Of a stretch of 64,000 bases of DNA, positions 43,901 through 56,269 are shown piece by piece. The number at the start of each line of letters is the position of its first letter. The first letter of the stretch is position 1. This DNA is from Pseudomonas graminis (lineage in GTDB: Bacteria > Pseudomonadota > Gammaproteobacteria > Pseudomonadales > Pseudomonadaceae): contig NZ_MDEN01000046.1 in assembly GCF_001705435.1 (NCBI RefSeq), positions 1 through 64,000 on the forward strand, read 5' to 3'. A program made the translations under genes and the position numbers. The notes under the pieces were generated by a model. The model did not search any database and was not told the DNA's origin. It saw only the letters and a list, made by a program, of their open reading frames with translations.

Positions 43901-44007
43901 ATTTGTTGCCGCGCATTATAGGCCGTCAAATCTCTTGGTCAAGCACTTTTTCTAGTAAATTCAACAACTTACCGATCAAGCCAGATTACAACGTACTACG
44001 CAAATAA

Positions 44008-44098
44008 TGGCGGAGAACGGGGGATTCGAACCCCCGACACCCTTTTGAGGTGTACTCCCTTAGCAGGGGAGCGCCTTCGGCCACTCGGCCAGCTCTCC
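44008..44098 (-). tRNA. tRNA-Ser (anticodon GCT)
   Basis: The 91-base class II tRNA has a long variable arm (acacctcaaaagggtgt), anticodon loop CTGCTAA within the stem ctccc/gggag, and encoded CCA. It decodes AGC and AGU. It lies just downstream of rsmA in the usual Pseudomonas order. Confidence 0.96.
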
Positions 44099-44160
44099 GC
44101 AACACGGGGCGTATAATAACCACCCTTTTCCCCGTTTGCAAACCAAAAATTCAATAAAAA

Positions 44161-44349
44161 TTAATGGCTTGGTTCTTCGTCCTTCTCTTTCTTTATACGC
44201 AGGTAAATCTCTTCGCGATGAACAGCCACTTCCTTGGGCGCGTTGACCCCAAGGCGTACTTGATTGCCTTTAACGCCGAGCACGGTCACGGTGATTTCAC
44301 CATCACCAATGATCAGACTTTCCGCGCACCGCCGAGTCAGAATCAGCAT
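44161..44349 (-). CDS. rsmA: Carbon storage regulator RsmA (CsrA)
   Basis: The 62-residue RNA-binding protein blocks translation of target mRNAs at GGA motifs and controls secondary metabolism, biofilm and virulence functions. The sequence [20 protein letters not shown] at the start and the RNA-contact region [13 protein letters not shown] (with Arg44) identify it without doubt. ATG at 44349 has AAGGAG six bases upstream; the longer frame from 44376 is not used. It follows lysC on the minus strand, as in other Pseudomonas, with about 180 bases between that should carry its own promoter. Confidence 0.98.
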   Translation of the reverse strand: MLILTRRCAESLIIGDGEITVTVLGVKGNQVRLGVNAPKEVAVHREEIYLRIKKEKDEEPSH

Positions 44350-44530
44350 ACCTATCTCCTTACCGCTTGCATTCAAGGGACAACAGTCTGCATAGACAAA
44401 CGGCAGGGGCCCGAGCCGGAAGCGGCCGCAGGTCTATGTCTCAGTATCGACCAGCGCCGGAAAAAGAACAGTTTATTGCCCACATTCAGTATCGGAAGGC
44501 GCGACCTAAACCGCGCCCCCTGCCCAAGGC

Positions 44531-45763
44531 TTACTCGCCCTGACGTGGTGCGTCGAGTTCGAAGGCAGTGTGCAGCGCGCGCACGGCCAGCTCCAGGTAC
44601 TTCTCTTCGATCACTACCGAGACCTTGATTTCGGACGTCGAGATCATCTGGATGTTGATGCTCTCCTTGGCCAGCGCTTCAAACATGCGACTGGCCACAC
44701 CGGCGTGGGAACGCATGCCGACACCGACGATGGAAACCTTGGCGATTTTGGTGTCGCCAATGACTTCACGGGCGCCGATTTCGTTGGCCGTGTTCTGCAG
44801 AACCTGCAGCGCCGCCTGGTAATCATTGCGGTGTACGGTGAAGGTGAAATCGGTGGTGTTATCGTGCGAGACGTTCTGCACGATCATGTCGACTTCGATG
44901 TTCGCGCCGCTGATCGGGCCGAGAATCTTGAACGCAACGCCCGGGGTGTCTGGCACGCCACGGATGGTCAGCTTGGCTTCGTCGCGGTTGAAGGCGATGC
45001 CCGAAATGATCGGCTGTTCCATGGATTCCTCTTCATCAATGGTAATGAGGGTGCCTGGACCCTCCTTGAAGCTGTGCAGTACGCGCAGCGGGACGTTGTA
45101 CTTGCCGGCGAATTCGACCGCGCGGATCTGCAGGACCTTGGAGCCCAAGCTCGCCATCTCCAGCATTTCTTCGAAGGTGATCTTGTCCAGACGCTGGGCC
45201 TGCGAGACAACACGCGGATCCGTCGTATAAACGCCATCGACGTCGGTGTAGATCTGGCACTCATCGGCTTTCAACGCTGCAGCGAGCGCCACGCCGGTGG
45301 TGTCGGAACCGCCACGACCCAGGGTCGTGATGTTGCCGTCTTCGTCGACGCCCTGGAAACCGGCGACCACCACCACACGACCGGCCTTCAGGTCAGCGCG
45401 AATTTTCTGATCGTCGATCTGGAGGATACGCGCCTTGTTATGGGCGCTGTCGGTCAGGATGCGGACCTGATTACCGGTGTACGAAACAGCCGGCACGCCA
45501 CGCTTGATCAGCGCCATGGCCAGCAGAGCGATGGTGACCTGCTCGCCGGTGGAAACGATGACGTCCAGCTCGCGTGGCACCGGCTGATCGCTGATCTGCC
45601 GGGCGAGTTCGATCAGGCGATTGGTTTCGCCGCTCATGGCCGACAGCACGACCACCAGATCATCGCCCGCATCGCGGAATTTCTTGACCTTGTCGGCCAC
45701 CTGTTCGATGCGCTCGACCGAGCCCACCGAGGTGCCGCCAAACTTTTGTACGATTAAAGCCAT
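44531..45763 (-). CDS. lysC: Aspartate kinase
   Basis: The 410-residue aspartokinase phosphorylates aspartate, the first step toward lysine, threonine and methionine. The N-terminal kinase domain begins MALIVQKFGGTSVGSVERI and includes the TDVDGVYTTDPR segment near 173-184. The C-terminal part holds two ACT domains (about 265-400; RGVPDTPGVAFKI and IVGVGMRSHAGVA) for feedback inhibition by lysine and threonine. Position between alaS and rsmA is conserved in Pseudomonas. Confidence 0.97.
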   Translation of the reverse strand: MALIVQKFGGTSVGSVERIEQVADKVKKFRDAGDDLVVVLSAMSGETNRLIELARQISDQPVPRELDVIVSTGEQVTIALLAMALIKRGVPAVSYTGNQVRILTDSAHNKARILQIDDQKIRADLKAGRVVVVAGFQGVDEDGNITTLGRGGSDTTGVALAAALKADECQIYTDVDGVYTTDPRVVSQAQRLDKITFEEMLEMASLGSKVLQIRAVEFAGKYNVPLRVLHSFKEGPGTLITIDEEESMEQPIISGIAFNRDEAKLTIRGVPDTPGVAFKILGPISGANIEVDMIVQNVSHDNTTDFTFTVHRNDYQAALQVLQNTANEIGAREVIGDTKIAKVSIVGVGMRSHAGVASRMFEALAKESINIQMISTSEIKVSVVIEEKYLELAVRALHTAFELDAPRQGE

Positions 45764-45853
45764 CTCAAAGCCGCCTCAGCCCATGAAGGGCGCCCGTTAT
45801 CATTCAAACCGCGAAGCGCCGGAGCCCGAACGACGGGCCCCGGGTGGGTCGAC

Positions 45854-48475
45854 TTAAATACCTTGTTCGGCGAACGGAACAGCCAGTGCCAGCGCTGCTT
45901 CGAGTCCGGCAGCATCAACACCACCGCCTTGCGCCATGTCAGGACGACCGCCGCCTTTACCGCCTACCGCGGCAGCCGCTTGCTTCATCAAATCACCGGC
46001 TTTGAGTTGGCCAGTCAGGTCTTTGGTGACGCCTGCCACCAGCACGACCTTGTCTTCATGCACCCCGCCGAGCAGGATCACTGCGCGGCCGAGCTTGTTC
46101 TTCAGTTGATCAACCAGGGCCAGCAGCGCCTTGCCATCCTGACCGTCGAGACGGGCAGCGAGGACCTTGACGCCGTTGACGTCCACTGCCGAGCCCGACA
46201 GGTCGTCGCCCGCAGCACTGGCCGCCTTGGCCTGCAGTTGTTCCAGCTGCTTTTCCAGCAGACGGTTGCGTTCCAGCACCGCCGACAGCTTGTCCAGAAC
46301 GTTGTCGCGATTGCCTTTGACCAGGTTCGCGGCTTCCTTCAGTTGTTCTTCAGCAGCGTTCAGGTATTCCAGCGCCACAGCGCCGGTCACCGCTTCGATA
46401 CGGCGCACGCCGGCGGCCACACCGCTTTCGCTGATGATCTTGAACAGCGCGATGTCGCCGGTGCGGTTGGCGTGAATGCCGCCGCACAGCTCCACCGAGA
46501 AACCGCCGCCCATGCTCAGCACGCGGACGCTGTCGCCGTACTTCTCGCCGAACAGCGCCATGGCGCCCTTCTGCTTGGCGGTCTCGATGTCGGTCTCTTC
46601 AGTCTCGACGGCCGTGTTCTTGCGCACTTCGGCGTTGACGATGTCTTCAAGCGCCTTGAGCTGCTCGGGCTTGATGGCTTCGAAGTGGCTGAAGTCGAAA
46701 CGCAGGCGCTGACTGTCGACCAGCGAGCCTTTCTGCTGGACGTGATCGCCCAGGACCTGACGCAACGCGGCGTGGAGCAAGTGCGTGGCGGAGTGGTTCA
46801 GCGATGTGGCCTGACGAACTTCGGCGGCGACGTCGGTGCTGACGGTGGTGCCTACTTTCAGGCTGCCCGACACTTGAACACCGTGGTGCAGGAACGCGCC
46901 GCCGGTCTTGGTGGTGTCGCTCACGTCGAAGCGCACTTCGCCGCCGGCAGTCAGGTAACCGCTGTCACCGATCTGGCCGCCGGACTCTGCGTAGAAAGGC
47001 GTCTGGTCGAGGATGACCACGCCGTCCTCGCCTTCGCTCAATTGCTCGACCGCGAGGCCGTCTTTGTACAGCGCGACGACCTTGGCCTCGCCTGCAGTGG
47101 CTTTATAGCCGGTGAACTGCGTGGCCACATCGACCTTCACCAGGCTGTTGTAGTCCATGCCGAAGGAACTGGCGGAGCGCGCTCGTTCACGCTGGGCATC
47201 CATCTCACGCTCGAAACCCGCCTCGTCGAGGGTCAGGTTGCGTTCGCGAGCGATGTCGCCGGTGAGGTCCATCGGGAAACCGTAGGTGTCGTAGAGCTTG
47301 AACACCACGTCGCCAGGGACGATGGTGCCCTTGAGCTCGGCGAGATCCTGCTCGAGGATCTTCAAGCCTTGCTCCAGGGTCTTGGCGAACTGCTCTTCTT
47401 CAGCCTTCAGCACGCGCTCGATGTGCGCCTGCTGGTTTTTCAGTTCGGGGAAGGCTTCGCCCATTTCGGCGACCAGTGCAGCCACGATCTGATAGAAGAA
47501 GCTGCCCTTGGCGCCCAGCTTGTTGCCGTGACGGCAGGCGCGACGAATGATGCGGCGCAGCACGTAGCCACGGCCTTCGTTGGACGGCAGCACTCCGTCG
47601 GCAATCAGGAAGCCGCATGAACGAATATGGTCGGCGACGACTTTCAGGGACGCCTGATTGTCATTGCTGCAGCCGATGGCTTTGGCAGCGGCGGCCAACA
47701 GGCTCTGGAACAGGTCGATTTCATAGTTGGAATTGACGTGTTGCAGCACGGCGCTGACGCGCTCGAGGCCCATGCCGGTGTCCACCGATGGCGCTGGCAG
47801 CGGGTGCAGAACGCCGTCGGCCGTGCGGTTGAACTGCATGAATACGTTGTTCCAGATCTCGATGTAGCGGTCGCCGTCTTCTTCCGGCGAACCCGGCGGG
47901 CCACCCCAGATGTCGGCGCCGTGGTCGTAGAAGATCTCGGTGCAAGGACCGCACGGGCCGGTGTCGCCCATGGTCCAGAAGTTGTCGGAGGCGTATGGCG
48001 CGCCCTTATTGTCACCGATGCGAACCATGCGCTCGGCCGGCACGCCGATCTCTTGGGTCCAGATGTCGTAGGCTTCGTCGTCCGAGGCGTAAACGGTGAC
48101 CCAGAGTTTTTCCTTGGGCAGGTTCAGCACGCCGGTGAGGAAGGTCCAGGCGTAGGTGATTGCGTCGCGCTTGAAATAGTCGCCGAAGCTGAAGTTGCCC
48201 AGCATTTCGAAAAAGGTGTGGTGACGCGCGGTGTAGCCGACGTTTTCCAGGTCGTTGTGCTTGCCACCGGCACGCACGCACTTCTGGCTGCTCACGGCGC
48301 GGGTGTAGGCCCGTTTTTCCTGGCCGAGGAAGCAATCCTTGAACTGGTTCATGCCTGCGTTGGTAAACAGCAGGGTCGGGTCGTTGCCCGGGATCAGGGA
48401 GCTGGAGGCGACTCGGGTGTGGCCTTGCTCTTCGAAGAAGCGAAGGAAGGCTTCACGGATTTCTGCGCTTTTCAT
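45854..48475 (-). CDS. alaS: Alanine-tRNA ligase
   Basis: The 873-residue class II synthetase charges tRNA-Ala. The catalytic domain lies at residues 1-460 and starts [20 protein letters not shown]. The editing domain near 550-710 has the zinc ligands HSATHLLH (near 564) and [11 protein letters not shown] (near 665). The C-Ala domain ends in [12 protein letters not shown]. The start at 48475 is chosen because the family begins MKSAEIR; the 21 upstream codons to 48538 are non-coding. GGAAG lies upstream of the ATG. About 90 bases separate it from lysC. Confidence 0.98.
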   Translation of the reverse strand: MKSAEIREAFLRFFEEQGHTRVASSSLIPGNDPTLLFTNAGMNQFKDCFLGQEKRAYTRAVSSQKCVRAGGKHNDLENVGYTARHHTFFEMLGNFSFGDYFKRDAITYAWTFLTGVLNLPKEKLWVTVYASDDEAYDIWTQEIGVPAERMVRIGDNKGAPYASDNFWTMGDTGPCGPCTEIFYDHGADIWGGPPGSPEEDGDRYIEIWNNVFMQFNRTADGVLHPLPAPSVDTGMGLERVSAVLQHVNSNYEIDLFQSLLAAAAKAIGCSNDNQASLKVVADHIRSCGFLIADGVLPSNEGRGYVLRRIIRRACRHGNKLGAKGSFFYQIVAALVAEMGEAFPELKNQQAHIERVLKAEEEQFAKTLEQGLKILEQDLAELKGTIVPGDVVFKLYDTYGFPMDLTGDIARERNLTLDEAGFEREMDAQRERARSASSFGMDYNSLVKVDVATQFTGYKATAGEAKVVALYKDGLAVEQLSEGEDGVVILDQTPFYAESGGQIGDSGYLTAGGEVRFDVSDTTKTGGAFLHHGVQVSGSLKVGTTVSTDVAAEVRQATSLNHSATHLLHAALRQVLGDHVQQKGSLVDSQRLRFDFSHFEAIKPEQLKALEDIVNAEVRKNTAVETEETDIETAKQKGAMALFGEKYGDSVRVLSMGGGFSVELCGGIHANRTGDIALFKIISESGVAAGVRRIEAVTGAVALEYLNAAEEQLKEAANLVKGNRDNVLDKLSAVLERNRLLEKQLEQLQAKAASAAGDDLSGSAVDVNGVKVLAARLDGQDGKALLALVDQLKNKLGRAVILLGGVHEDKVVLVAGVTKDLTGQLKAGDLMKQAAAAVGGKGGGRPDMAQGGGVDAAGLEAALALAVPFAEQGI

Positions 48476-48617
48476 AGGTTCTTCCACGGAAACTGCGGCC
48501 TGGCACATGCATAGCGTCATTCGACGCAGCGACGGCAAAGGGCCGCATTATATAGGCGTTGTACGCTCGGTACAGCGTGTTATTCGATAGAAACCGGCAA
48601 TCGGGCTGATCACACGA

Positions 48618-49622
48618 TCAGCGAACGCCAAATTCGGCAAAGGCCGCCACCACCTTGTCCAGATGCGCAGACGTCACATCCAGATGGGTGACCATGCGCA
48701 ACCGCGGCGCAGCACTGAGCACGATACCGCGCTCGGCACACAGGGCCTTGAGCGACGGGGCACGATCGCCGATGTGCACGTAGACCATGTTGGTCTGCAC
48801 CGGCTCGACGTCAAAACCGAGGTCCGCGAGGGCCTTGCCGAGGGCGGTGGCATTGGCGTGATCGTCGGCCAGCCGCTCGACCTGATGCTCCAGCGCGTAT
48901 AAACCCGCCGCTGCCAGCATCCCGGCCTGACGCATGCCGCCGCCGACCATCTTGCGCAGGCGCCGCGCCTTGGCGATGAACTCGCTTGAGCCGCACAGCA
49001 CCGATCCGACCGGCGCGCCGAGCCCTTTGGACAGGCACACCGACACCGAATCGAAATGCCGGGTGATTTCCCCCACGTCCACGCCCAGCTTGACGGAGGC
49101 GTTGTACAGGCGCGCGCCGTCGAGGTGCAGGCTCAGGCCTTTTTCGCGGGTGAATGCCCGGGCCGCCGAGAGGTACTCCATTGGCAGGACCTTGCCCTGC
49201 ATGGTGTTTTCCAGGGCCAGCAAGCGGGTGCGGGCGAAATGGAAGTCGTCGGCCTTGATGGCGGCGGCCACCTGATCCAGGTCCAGCGATCCGTCCGCCT
49301 GGTTGTCCAGGGGCTGAGGCTGAATCGAGCCGAGCACCGCCGCCCCGCCGCCTTCGTATTTGTAGGTGTGCGCCTGCTGTCCGACGATGTATTCGTCGCC
49401 GCGCTCGCAGTGGGCCATCAGGCCGAGCAGGTTGCTCATGGTGCCGGTCGGCACGAACAGCGCGGCGGCATAACCCAGACGTTCCGCCAGCCACGACTCC
49501 AGGCGATTGACCGTCGGGTCTTCGCCATACACGTCATCGCCAAGGGGCGCGCTGGCCATGGCGTCGCGCATGCCGGCAGAGGGTTGGGTCACGGTGTCAC
49601 TGCGCAGATCGATAACCGCCAC
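48618..49622 (-). CDS. ltaE: Low-specificity L-threonine aldolase
   Basis: The 334-residue PLP enzyme cleaves threonine or allo-threonine to glycine and acetaldehyde. The family start [19 protein letters not shown], the [10 protein letters not shown] segment near 166-175 and the PLP lysine in [14 protein letters not shown] (near 195) are intact. The start is GTG, with GGAG seven bases upstream. It lies directly downstream of alaS in the chromosome order known from P. aeruginosa but is separated from it by 140 bases. Confidence 0.95.
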   Translation of the reverse strand: MAVIDLRSDTVTQPSAGMRDAMASAPLGDDVYGEDPTVNRLESWLAERLGYAAALFVPTGTMSNLLGLMAHCERGDEYIVGQQAHTYKYEGGGAAVLGSIQPQPLDNQADGSLDLDQVAAAIKADDFHFARTRLLALENTMQGKVLPMEYLSAARAFTREKGLSLHLDGARLYNASVKLGVDVGEITRHFDSVSVCLSKGLGAPVGSVLCGSSEFIAKARRLRKMVGGGMRQAGMLAAAGLYALEHQVERLADDHANATALGKALADLGFDVEPVQTNMVYVHIGDRAPSLKALCAERGIVLSAAPRLRMVTHLDVTSAHLDKVVAAFAEFGVR

Positions 49623-49807
49623 GATGAAGCTCCCACTGGTAAGGGTCGAGCCTCAGTTCTGAGGCCCGGGGCATCGATAATCAAGGCTTGAGGCAGGAAT
49701 GCCAAGACGCCTTATAAGAAAAGCTGATGAAAACCATCAAAAAGGCTCCAAGCGGATCGCGGGAATCTATGTTACAAACTGCACGCCGACGGAAAAAACC
49801 GTTGGCA

Positions 49808-49963
49808 ACGTTCTCAGGGCGGGGTGCAATTCCCCACCGGCGGTAATGGCGCGCAATGCGTCTAGCCCGCGAGCGCTTGCAGCGAGCTTATGCGCGATGC
49901 AAGGTCAGCAGACCCGGTGTGATCCCGGGGCCGACGGTCATAGTCCGGATGAAGAGAGAACGG
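49808..49963 (+). ncRNA. FMN riboswitch (RFN element)
   Basis: The conserved RFN landmarks are present in order. They are cgttctcagggcggggtgca (P1 and first junction), attccccaccggcggta (P2), the variable stem, gatcccggggccgacggt, catagtccggatgaa and agagaacg closing P1 with cgttctc. It binds FMN and lowers expression of the riboflavin gene downstream. The next gene on this strand is the lumazine synthase at 50092, about 130 bases away. Confidence 0.96.
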
Positions 49964-50058
49964 GACTGGCACAGCAGGATCGTTTCGAGACGGGTTCAGG
50001 CGCTTGGCGTCGAGGACGGTTTCGCACGAACCCTGGCATCCCATTCGATCCAAAACGC

Positions 50059-50080
50059 CCTGTTTTTTTCATTAAACAGG
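50059..50080 (+). promoter_or_regulatory. Hairpin covering the ribosome-binding site (riboswitch expression platform)
   Basis: The stem cctgttt / aaacagg with loop ttttcatt ends inside the AGGAG ribosome-binding sequence (50078-50082). It could hide that site when formed, suggesting translational control by the upstream FMN riboswitch. The pairing is a reading of the sequence, not a computed fold. Confidence 0.45.
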
Positions 50081-50091
50081 AGTCAGAACAC

Positions 50092-50586
50092 ATGCAACCT
50101 ACCGCCATTCACGCTCACGAGCGCATCGCCTTCATTCAAGCCTGCTGGCACAAGGAAATCGTCGATCAGGCGCGCAAGGGCTTTGTCGCCGAGATGGCGC
50201 AACACGGTTACGCCGAGACCGACATCGATTTCTTCGAGGTCGGCGGCGCGTTTGAAATCCCGCTTCACGCCAAGTTGCTGGCCAAGTCAGGTCGCTATGG
50301 CGGCGTCGTGGCGGCTGGTCTGGTGGTCGACGGCGGCATCTATCGCCATGAGTTCGTCGCGCAATCGGTGATCAGTGCGCTGATGCAGGTTCAGCTGGAA
50401 ACCGAAGTGCCGGTGTTCTCGGTCGTGCTGACCCCGCACCACTTCCACGCCGGTGAAGAGCACCAGAAGTTCTTTTTCGATCACTTCGTGCACAAGGGCC
50501 AGGAAGCGGCCAAGACCTGCGCGGACACGCTGACTAAATTGCGTGCGGTGCGTCGGGTGGGTGAGGTGCAGAAAGCGGCGGGTTGA
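50092..50586 (+). CDS. ribH: 6,7-dimethyl-8-ribityllumazine synthase
   Basis: The 164-residue enzyme joins the pyrimidine and the butanone phosphate in the penultimate step of riboflavin synthesis. Family marks are VGGAFEIPLHAKLLAKSGRY near residues 46-65 and VLTPHHFHAGEEHQKFFFDH near 118-137. The GAFEIP loop and the double His match the RibH2-type branch rather than the classic RibH with GAxEIP/HDxxV. This is a stand-alone gene, not part of the rib operon. The ATG has AGGAG nine bases upstream. An FMN riboswitch controls it. A second ribH is expected elsewhere in the genome. Confidence 0.9.
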   Translation: MQPTAIHAHERIAFIQACWHKEIVDQARKGFVAEMAQHGYAETDIDFFEVGGAFEIPLHAKLLAKSGRYGGVVAAGLVVDGGIYRHEFVAQSVISALMQVQLETEVPVFSVVLTPHHFHAGEEHQKFFFDHFVHKGQEAAKTCADTLTKLRAVRRVGEVQKAAG

Positions 50587-50638
50587 TCAAACCGACGGCA
50601 GTTCATCCGCTGCACATCGAGCGGGTGTAACTGCCCCT

Positions 50639-50729
50639 GTGGGAGTGAGCTTGCTCACGAAGACGGCATTCCAGCCGCTAGATATTTAGCGAATGTACCG
50701 GCCCCTTCGCGAGCAAGCTCGGCTCCCAC
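50639..50729. repeat. Inverted REP pair (agcgagcttgctcgc-type)
   Basis: Copies at 50639-50661 and 50706-50729 lie in opposite orientation, in the space between the convergent ribH and aruE genes. Confidence 0.9.
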
Positions 50730-50839
50730 AGGTCCCCATCAGCGGGAAAATTACTGATGCCCTGCCTGACCCAACCAAAGCCGTCACAAGCAAGCGCGCT
50801 CCTGCAACCATTGAGCGAGGGCGGTTTGAACAGGTCGTG

Positions 50840-51847
50840 TCAGACCAACGCCTCTTCCGTCGCCGGCACGATCAGAATCCCCGCGCGCAGCCCGTTTTTG
50901 ACGTTCGGGTTGGGGAAGATGATCCGGGCGCCCTCCTCTTCTATCACCCAGCGTGAATCGGCCAGGTCTTCGGCCAGCACGTAGCCTTTTTCCAGCTCCG
51001 AGAAGTTCTCGATGTCCGCCGGCAAGTGCAGCTGGAAGGCGTCGCTGTGCTTGATGATCTCCCGGGCCACGCTGAACAGCTGCAAGCCGTTCAGATCCGC
51101 AGGCTCATCGGCTTCGGTGCCGGCGATCAGGTGTTCGAGGCAGGTTTTCAGTTTGTCGAGATTGACCTGCTGGTTCTGCCCGAACGGGCGCGCCTTGCCC
51201 AGCTCCAGGGTGAAGGCTTCGGCGTCGAGCTTGTCGTAGGTGTAGGCGCTGAAAACGATCGATGACTTGTTCTGCAGCAGCACCGCTTCCATGCCGGCCG
51301 TCCGCAGCCGGGCGAGTTCGCGGCGGGAATGGGCGCGACCTTCCTTCCACGGGTACAGCGCGAACTGCTCGATCTTCGAACCGCGAATCGCCGTGTGCAG
51401 GTCGTAGTGCAGGCGGTAGCGGTCCGGAATGTTGAAGAAGCTGGCGGCCAGACGCTCGAGTTCGCAGGCGCGCAGGGCTTCGCTGCCGCCGCTGTGCTCG
51501 TGACGGCCGCTGAACAACCGATTGACGTCCTGCTCGACGTAGCGCTCGCCGCGACGCATCGCTTCGGGGTTGCCGAACAGGAACAGAATACGCGCGCGGG
51601 GCTTGAGTTCGCCCCGGGCGATGGCGTGAATCAGCGCGTCGAGCAGTTCGATCGGCGCGGTTTCATTGCCGTGGATGCCGGCGGACAACAGCAGGTCGGT
51701 GCCATTGTCCCGCGCTTCGGGAGGCCGGACTTCCAGTGCCCCTTCAGCGAGCCAGCGCATGCGAACGCCGTCGACGGTCAGCTGAGTCTTTTCCGCGGGT
51801 TCGCGACCCGCGAGGGTCAGTTCAAGCAGTTTGCCGAGGGCGAGCAT
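50840..51847 (-). CDS. aruE: Succinylglutamate desuccinylase
   Basis: The 335-residue zinc hydrolase releases succinate and glutamate from N-succinylglutamate, the last step of the arginine succinyltransferase pathway. The metal site is visible as GIHGNETAP (His and Glu, near residues 57-65) and YDLHTAIRG (His, near 148-156). The family start [17 protein letters not shown] is present. It is the last gene of the aru operon, following a small unknown gene. It belongs to the M14/AspA-like superfamily; the aotO product at 60858 is a distant relative. Confidence 0.95.
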   Translation of the reverse strand: MLALGKLLELTLAGREPAEKTQLTVDGVRMRWLAEGALEVRPPEARDNGTDLLLSAGIHGNETAPIELLDALIHAIARGELKPRARILFLFGNPEAMRRGERYVEQDVNRLFSGRHEHSGGSEALRACELERLAASFFNIPDRYRLHYDLHTAIRGSKIEQFALYPWKEGRAHSRRELARLRTAGMEAVLLQNKSSIVFSAYTYDKLDAEAFTLELGKARPFGQNQQVNLDKLKTCLEHLIAGTEADEPADLNGLQLFSVAREIIKHSDAFQLHLPADIENFSELEKGYVLAEDLADSRWVIEEEGARIIFPNPNVKNGLRAGILIVPATEEALV

Positions 51848-51867
51848 GGGGAGCTTCCTGCGCAGGC

Positions 51868-52161
51868 TTAGTCGTGGGTGCAGTCGGGACCGTGCACGTG
51901 GCCTTCTTCGTCGTCGCCGCTCATGTCAGCCGGTTCCATTTCCAGCTGCAGGCTGACCAGGTTGGTCGCCAATGGACGCAGCAGCAGGTTGGCGTATTCG
52001 GCATCGCCTTCTTCGACGTCCACGCCGATCAGCAACTGGCCACGGCCATCCTGTTGAATCCAGACCTCTTTGCCCTGCCAGATAACGGCAAGACGGGTGC
52101 AGGACGTTTCCAGCTGAGTGCCGTCGGTGTCTTCAAGGATCAAACGCAGCGCGTCGGTCAT
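51868..52161 (-). CDS. Small acidic protein of the aru operon, unknown
   Basis: The 97-residue protein lies between aruB and aruE, where P. aeruginosa and other pseudomonads also carry a hypothetical gene. It is acidic and soluble. It ends in a His/Cys/Asp-rich tail, [13 protein letters not shown], that could bind a metal. It contains [20 protein letters not shown] (near residues 28-47) and no known catalytic motif. The neighbouring aruE needs zinc, so metal supply or a chaperone role is conceivable, but this is speculation. Annotations as topoisomerase II for this family have no basis in its sequence. Confidence 0.88.
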   Translation of the reverse strand: MTDALRLILEDTDGTQLETSCTRLAVIWQGKEVWIQQDGRGQLLIGVDVEEGDAEYANLLLRPLATNLVSLQLEMEPADMSGDDEEGHVHGPDCTHD

Positions 52162-52237
52162 GGCAAAACTCTCTCTTTAAAAGCAAAAACATCGTCGCCT
52201 GACACCGTTTGGGCGCAGGCGTAACGGATGGGGTGCA

Positions 52238-53584
52238 TCAGTTGATCTGGAAAGGATAGACCGCGCCCAGTTTCAGGTGCTGCGTCAGTTCGTCCAGCGC
52301 CGTACGGCATTCGGTCAGCAATTGCGGATCGGCCAGATCACTGTCGCTCATGCGGTCGCGATAGTGCTTGTCGACCCACTGCGTCAGCGTGTCGTACAGC
52401 GGCGCGGTCATGATAACGCCTGGATTGACCGCCGCCAGTTCGGTTTCATTCAGCGCCACGCGAAGACGCAGGCACGCCGGGCCGCCGCCGTTCTGCATGC
52501 TCTGCTTGAGGTCGAACACCTTGACCTCGCGGATCGGGCTGTCGTCCGCCAGCAGGCGCTGCAAGTAATGCCACACGCGCTCGTTGCTGCGGCACTCTTC
52601 CGGCACGATCAGCAGCATCGAACCGTCGGCGCGGGACAGCAACTGGCTGTTGAACAGGTACGAACGCACCGCGTCTTCCACGGCCACTTCACTGCGCGGC
52701 ACGCAGATGGCCTGGAAGCGACCGCCGCGTTGACCGAGCTTGTTGTGCAGTTCGGCGAGCATGGGCTCGGTATTGAGGAAGGCGTCCTCGTGATAGAACA
52801 GGACTTCACCGTTACCGACCGAGATCACGTCGTTGTGGAACACGCCCTGATCAATCACCGCCGGGTTCTGCTGGGCGAAGACCACGCCCTCGGCGCTCAG
52901 GCCATGCAGACGCGCAACGGCCTGGGACGCTTCGAGGGTCTGACGAGCCGGGTATTTCTGCGGTGCAGGGAAACGGCTGTCGAACGCGGCGCGGCCGAAG
53001 ACGAAAAATTCGACGCCGGGCTCTCCGTAGCTGCGACAAAAGCGCGTGTGATTGGCCGCACCTTCGTCGCCGAACTGGGCGACGGCAGGCAGCGCCGCGT
53101 GGTGGGCGAAATGCTGCTGATCAGCGAACATCGCGCCGAGGACACGGCTGGTGGTCGGGTGCTCGATGCTGCGGTGGTATTTGCAGTTGAGGTTGGCGGC
53201 GGTGAAATGCACGCGGCCGTCGGCGGTGTCGGCGCTCGGGCTGACCGTGGCGGCATTGGCGACCCACATGCTCGACGCGGAGCAACTGGCGGCCAGCAGC
53301 GGCATCGACTCTTTGGCGGCGCGCTCGATCACCTGTGCGTCGCTGCCGCTGAAGCCCAGCTTGCGCAGACCGGCCACGTCGGGGCGTTCCTGGGGGGCCA
53401 GTACGCCCTGGGTGAACCCCATCTCCATCAGCGCTTTCATTTTGGCCAGCCCCTGCAAAGCGGCCTCGCGCGGGTTGGAGGATTGCTGGCAGTTGTTCTG
53501 GGACGCAACGTTGCCGTAGGACAGCCCACCGTAGTTGTGGGTCGGGCCCACTAGACCGTCAAAGTTGACTTCACAGGATTTCAT
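52238..53584 (-). CDS. aruB: N-succinylarginine dihydrolase
   Basis: The 448-residue enzyme converts N-succinylarginine to N-succinylornithine, CO2 and two ammonium ions. The family start [20 protein letters not shown] is unmistakable. The catalytic Cys lies in [13 protein letters not shown] near residue 367, and the catalytic His/Glu of the amidinotransferase-like fold are in the [20 protein letters not shown] section near 249-268. It lies between aruD and the small unknown gene in the aru operon. Confidence 0.97.
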   Translation of the reverse strand: MKSCEVNFDGLVGPTHNYGGLSYGNVASQNNCQQSSNPREAALQGLAKMKALMEMGFTQGVLAPQERPDVAGLRKLGFSGSDAQVIERAAKESMPLLAASCSASSMWVANAATVSPSADTADGRVHFTAANLNCKYHRSIEHPTTSRVLGAMFADQQHFAHHAALPAVAQFGDEGAANHTRFCRSYGEPGVEFFVFGRAAFDSRFPAPQKYPARQTLEASQAVARLHGLSAEGVVFAQQNPAVIDQGVFHNDVISVGNGEVLFYHEDAFLNTEPMLAELHNKLGQRGGRFQAICVPRSEVAVEDAVRSYLFNSQLLSRADGSMLLIVPEECRSNERVWHYLQRLLADDSPIREVKVFDLKQSMQNGGGPACLRLRVALNETELAAVNPGVIMTAPLYDTLTQWVDKHYRDRMSDSDLADPQLLTECRTALDELTQHLKLGAVYPFQIN

Positions 53585-53654
53585 CGGTGAGGCTCCGTGG
53601 ATCTGTTTTTATGTGCACGTTCTTCGACGTGCGCTGCGCTATCAAGGAGCGCGC

Positions 53655-56146
<2,492 letters not shown>

Positions 56147-56269
56147 GCTTTCTCCTCAAGCCGTGGGTTCTGCAACCCCCGGCGAACTCGCTAACCTGCT
56201 TTACGGCGTCGGCCTGCCACTGCAGCACCGGTCGCCGTCAACTCATCTCAACCCAACATGACCCGGTTG

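Noticed and set aside
44164..44628. ORF with hydrophobic start opposite rsmA
   Set aside because: The sequence is the reverse strand of the conserved rsmA gene and its control region.
45863..47620. 585-codon plus-strand ORF opposite alaS
   Set aside because: Antisense shadow of alaS.
49699..50586. Long reading frame running from upstream of the riboswitch into ribH
   Set aside because: The first 130 codons cover the FMN riboswitch; the conserved protein and ribosome-binding site begin at 50092.
51868..52161. Topoisomerase II
   Set aside because: The name circulates for this family, but a 97-residue acidic protein without any topoisomerase motif cannot be one.
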